A DNA stretch of 64,000 nucleotides, taken from the NCBI GenBank assembly GCA_902523615.1, contig CABYZW010000004.1, forward strand, positions 1 through 64,000, read 5' to 3'. The position numbers were made by a program, and so were the translations under genes. Positions within the stretch are counted from its first letter, which is position 1. Each line of letters starts with the position of its first letter. This DNA comes from an uncultured Pelagibacteraceae bacterium. Lineage in GTDB: Bacteria > Pseudomonadota > Alphaproteobacteria > Pelagibacterales > Pelagibacteraceae. The notes under the pieces are model-generated. The model worked only from the letters and a program-made list of their open reading frames with translations. It was not told where the DNA came from and did not search any database. Positions 63,191 to 64,000 of this stretch are shown here, one piece after another.

Positions 63191-63779
63191 TATACTTATT
63201 TTTATTTAATGAATTTTTACATTTTATTAATTGTTTTTTGTAAATCTCAGATTGTTTTTTTACTTTATTTGCTAAATTAATCACTTTTTTATTTTTTTTA
63301 TAATATTTGAAATTTCCCCAACCCTCATGATAAGCAATATACTGTCTGAAAGCATCTTTTTTAGAAATATTTAAAATAGACTCTGTTTTATTTGTGTACC
63401 ATCCAATAAAATCAACACTATCCTTAAAGCTTACTCTTGTCGCAAAATTATTTCCTGTTTCTCTTTTGTATTGTTTCCAAGTTCCCTTAACAGCTTGCGA
63501 ATAACCAAATGAACTTGAGGGTCTTTTATAAGGTATAACTTTAAAGATTTTTTGTCTTGCAGGCTTCGCTAACCAATCAAAATCAGACTCCATCTTAATT
63601 ATTGCTAATTGGATATAAATAGGGGTACCCCATTTTTTTTCAACATTTGTAGTATGTTTATACCACAAATATCTCTGATCAAAAATTAAACAGCTGTTAG
63701 CTGTATTATTGGGAATTGAAGAGCATGCGGAAATAAAAAAAAAGATTAAAATTAATATTTTATTTTTTATAAAATACAT
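63180..63779 (-). CDS. Lipoprotein with transglycosylase SLT-like domain
   Basis: Lipobox ISACSS; QLAIIKMESDFDWLAKPAR, SSSFGYSQAVKGTWKQYK, YIAYHEGWGNFKY. Confidence 0.78.
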   Translation of the reverse strand: MYFIKNKILILIFFFISACSSIPNNTANSCLIFDQRYLWYKHTTNVEKKWGTPIYIQLAIIKMESDFDWLAKPARQKIFKVIPYKRPSSSFGYSQAVKGTWKQYKRETGNNFATRVSFKDSVDFIGWYTNKTESILNISKKDAFRQYIAYHEGWGNFKYYKKNKKVINLANKVKKQSEIYKKQLIKCKNSLNKNKYIIF

Positions 63780-63793
63780 AATTTTTTATAAAC

Positions 63794-64000
63794 TTACGAA
63801 AAAAAATTACAACTATCACGCCTAATACATTTCCAAATAAATCAGACCATTGATAACTTCTTTCAGGTATAAAAGCGTGAAATATCTCAAGAATAATTGA
63901 AATTGTAATTAAATAGATAATTAAGGGTTTAATTTTTTTATGATCTTTATAAGTAAGAAAACCGACAATAGAAACTATAGCAAATGAGTAAAAGTGATTC
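63794..64000 (-). CDS. VanZ-like family protein, C-terminal part (5' end outside window)
   Basis: Hand-translated minus strand: HFYSFAIVSIVGFLTYKDHKKIKPLIIYLITISIILEIFHAFIPERSYQWSDLFGNVLGVIVVIFFS*, with the VanZ E-x-x-H-x-F-I-P-x-R...D pattern. Confidence 0.75.

Overview
The window is a compact, very AT-rich alphaproteobacterial chromosome segment with the look of a streamlined SAR11/Pelagibacter-type genome. That assignment is inferred from gene content, tiny spacers and low GC, not from a database search. About 72 protein-coding genes were recognised. From left to right they are: the SMC C-terminus; an F0 ATP synthase operon; a carotenoid/retinal operon (crtI-crtB-crtY-blh) running into ispH, thrB and rnhA; a peroxiredoxin and thrC; a cytochrome c oxidase assembly/structural operon on the minus strand; a pirin/CDGSH/quinone reductase block; ubiA; an LPS block (msbA-waaA-lpxK-lpxL-like); purD and rsmD; pgi-bamF-like-lspA-ileS-ribF; groES-groEL; typA; tldE/tldD; cfa; an oligopeptidase; hsp20; a purine permease with a phosphoribosyltransferase; msrA; an RND efflux pair; and a truncated VanZ-like gene. 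I saw no rRNA, CRISPR array, transposase or prophage, and no convincing tRNA. The best leads are: (1) a ROSE-like RNA thermometer in the hsp20 leader, just downstream of a near-perfect sigma-32 promoter; (2) a G10 homopolymer that breaks a DUF1330-family gene (phase variation or sequence error); (3) an RND membrane-fusion protein that appears to lack the alpha-hairpin domain; (4) retinal-biosynthesis genes placed directly behind the F0 ATP synthase operon; (5) four convergent gene pairs that share one TTAA as both stop codons; (6) three small ORFs missed by the 60-aa ORF track, including a CoxF-like one.
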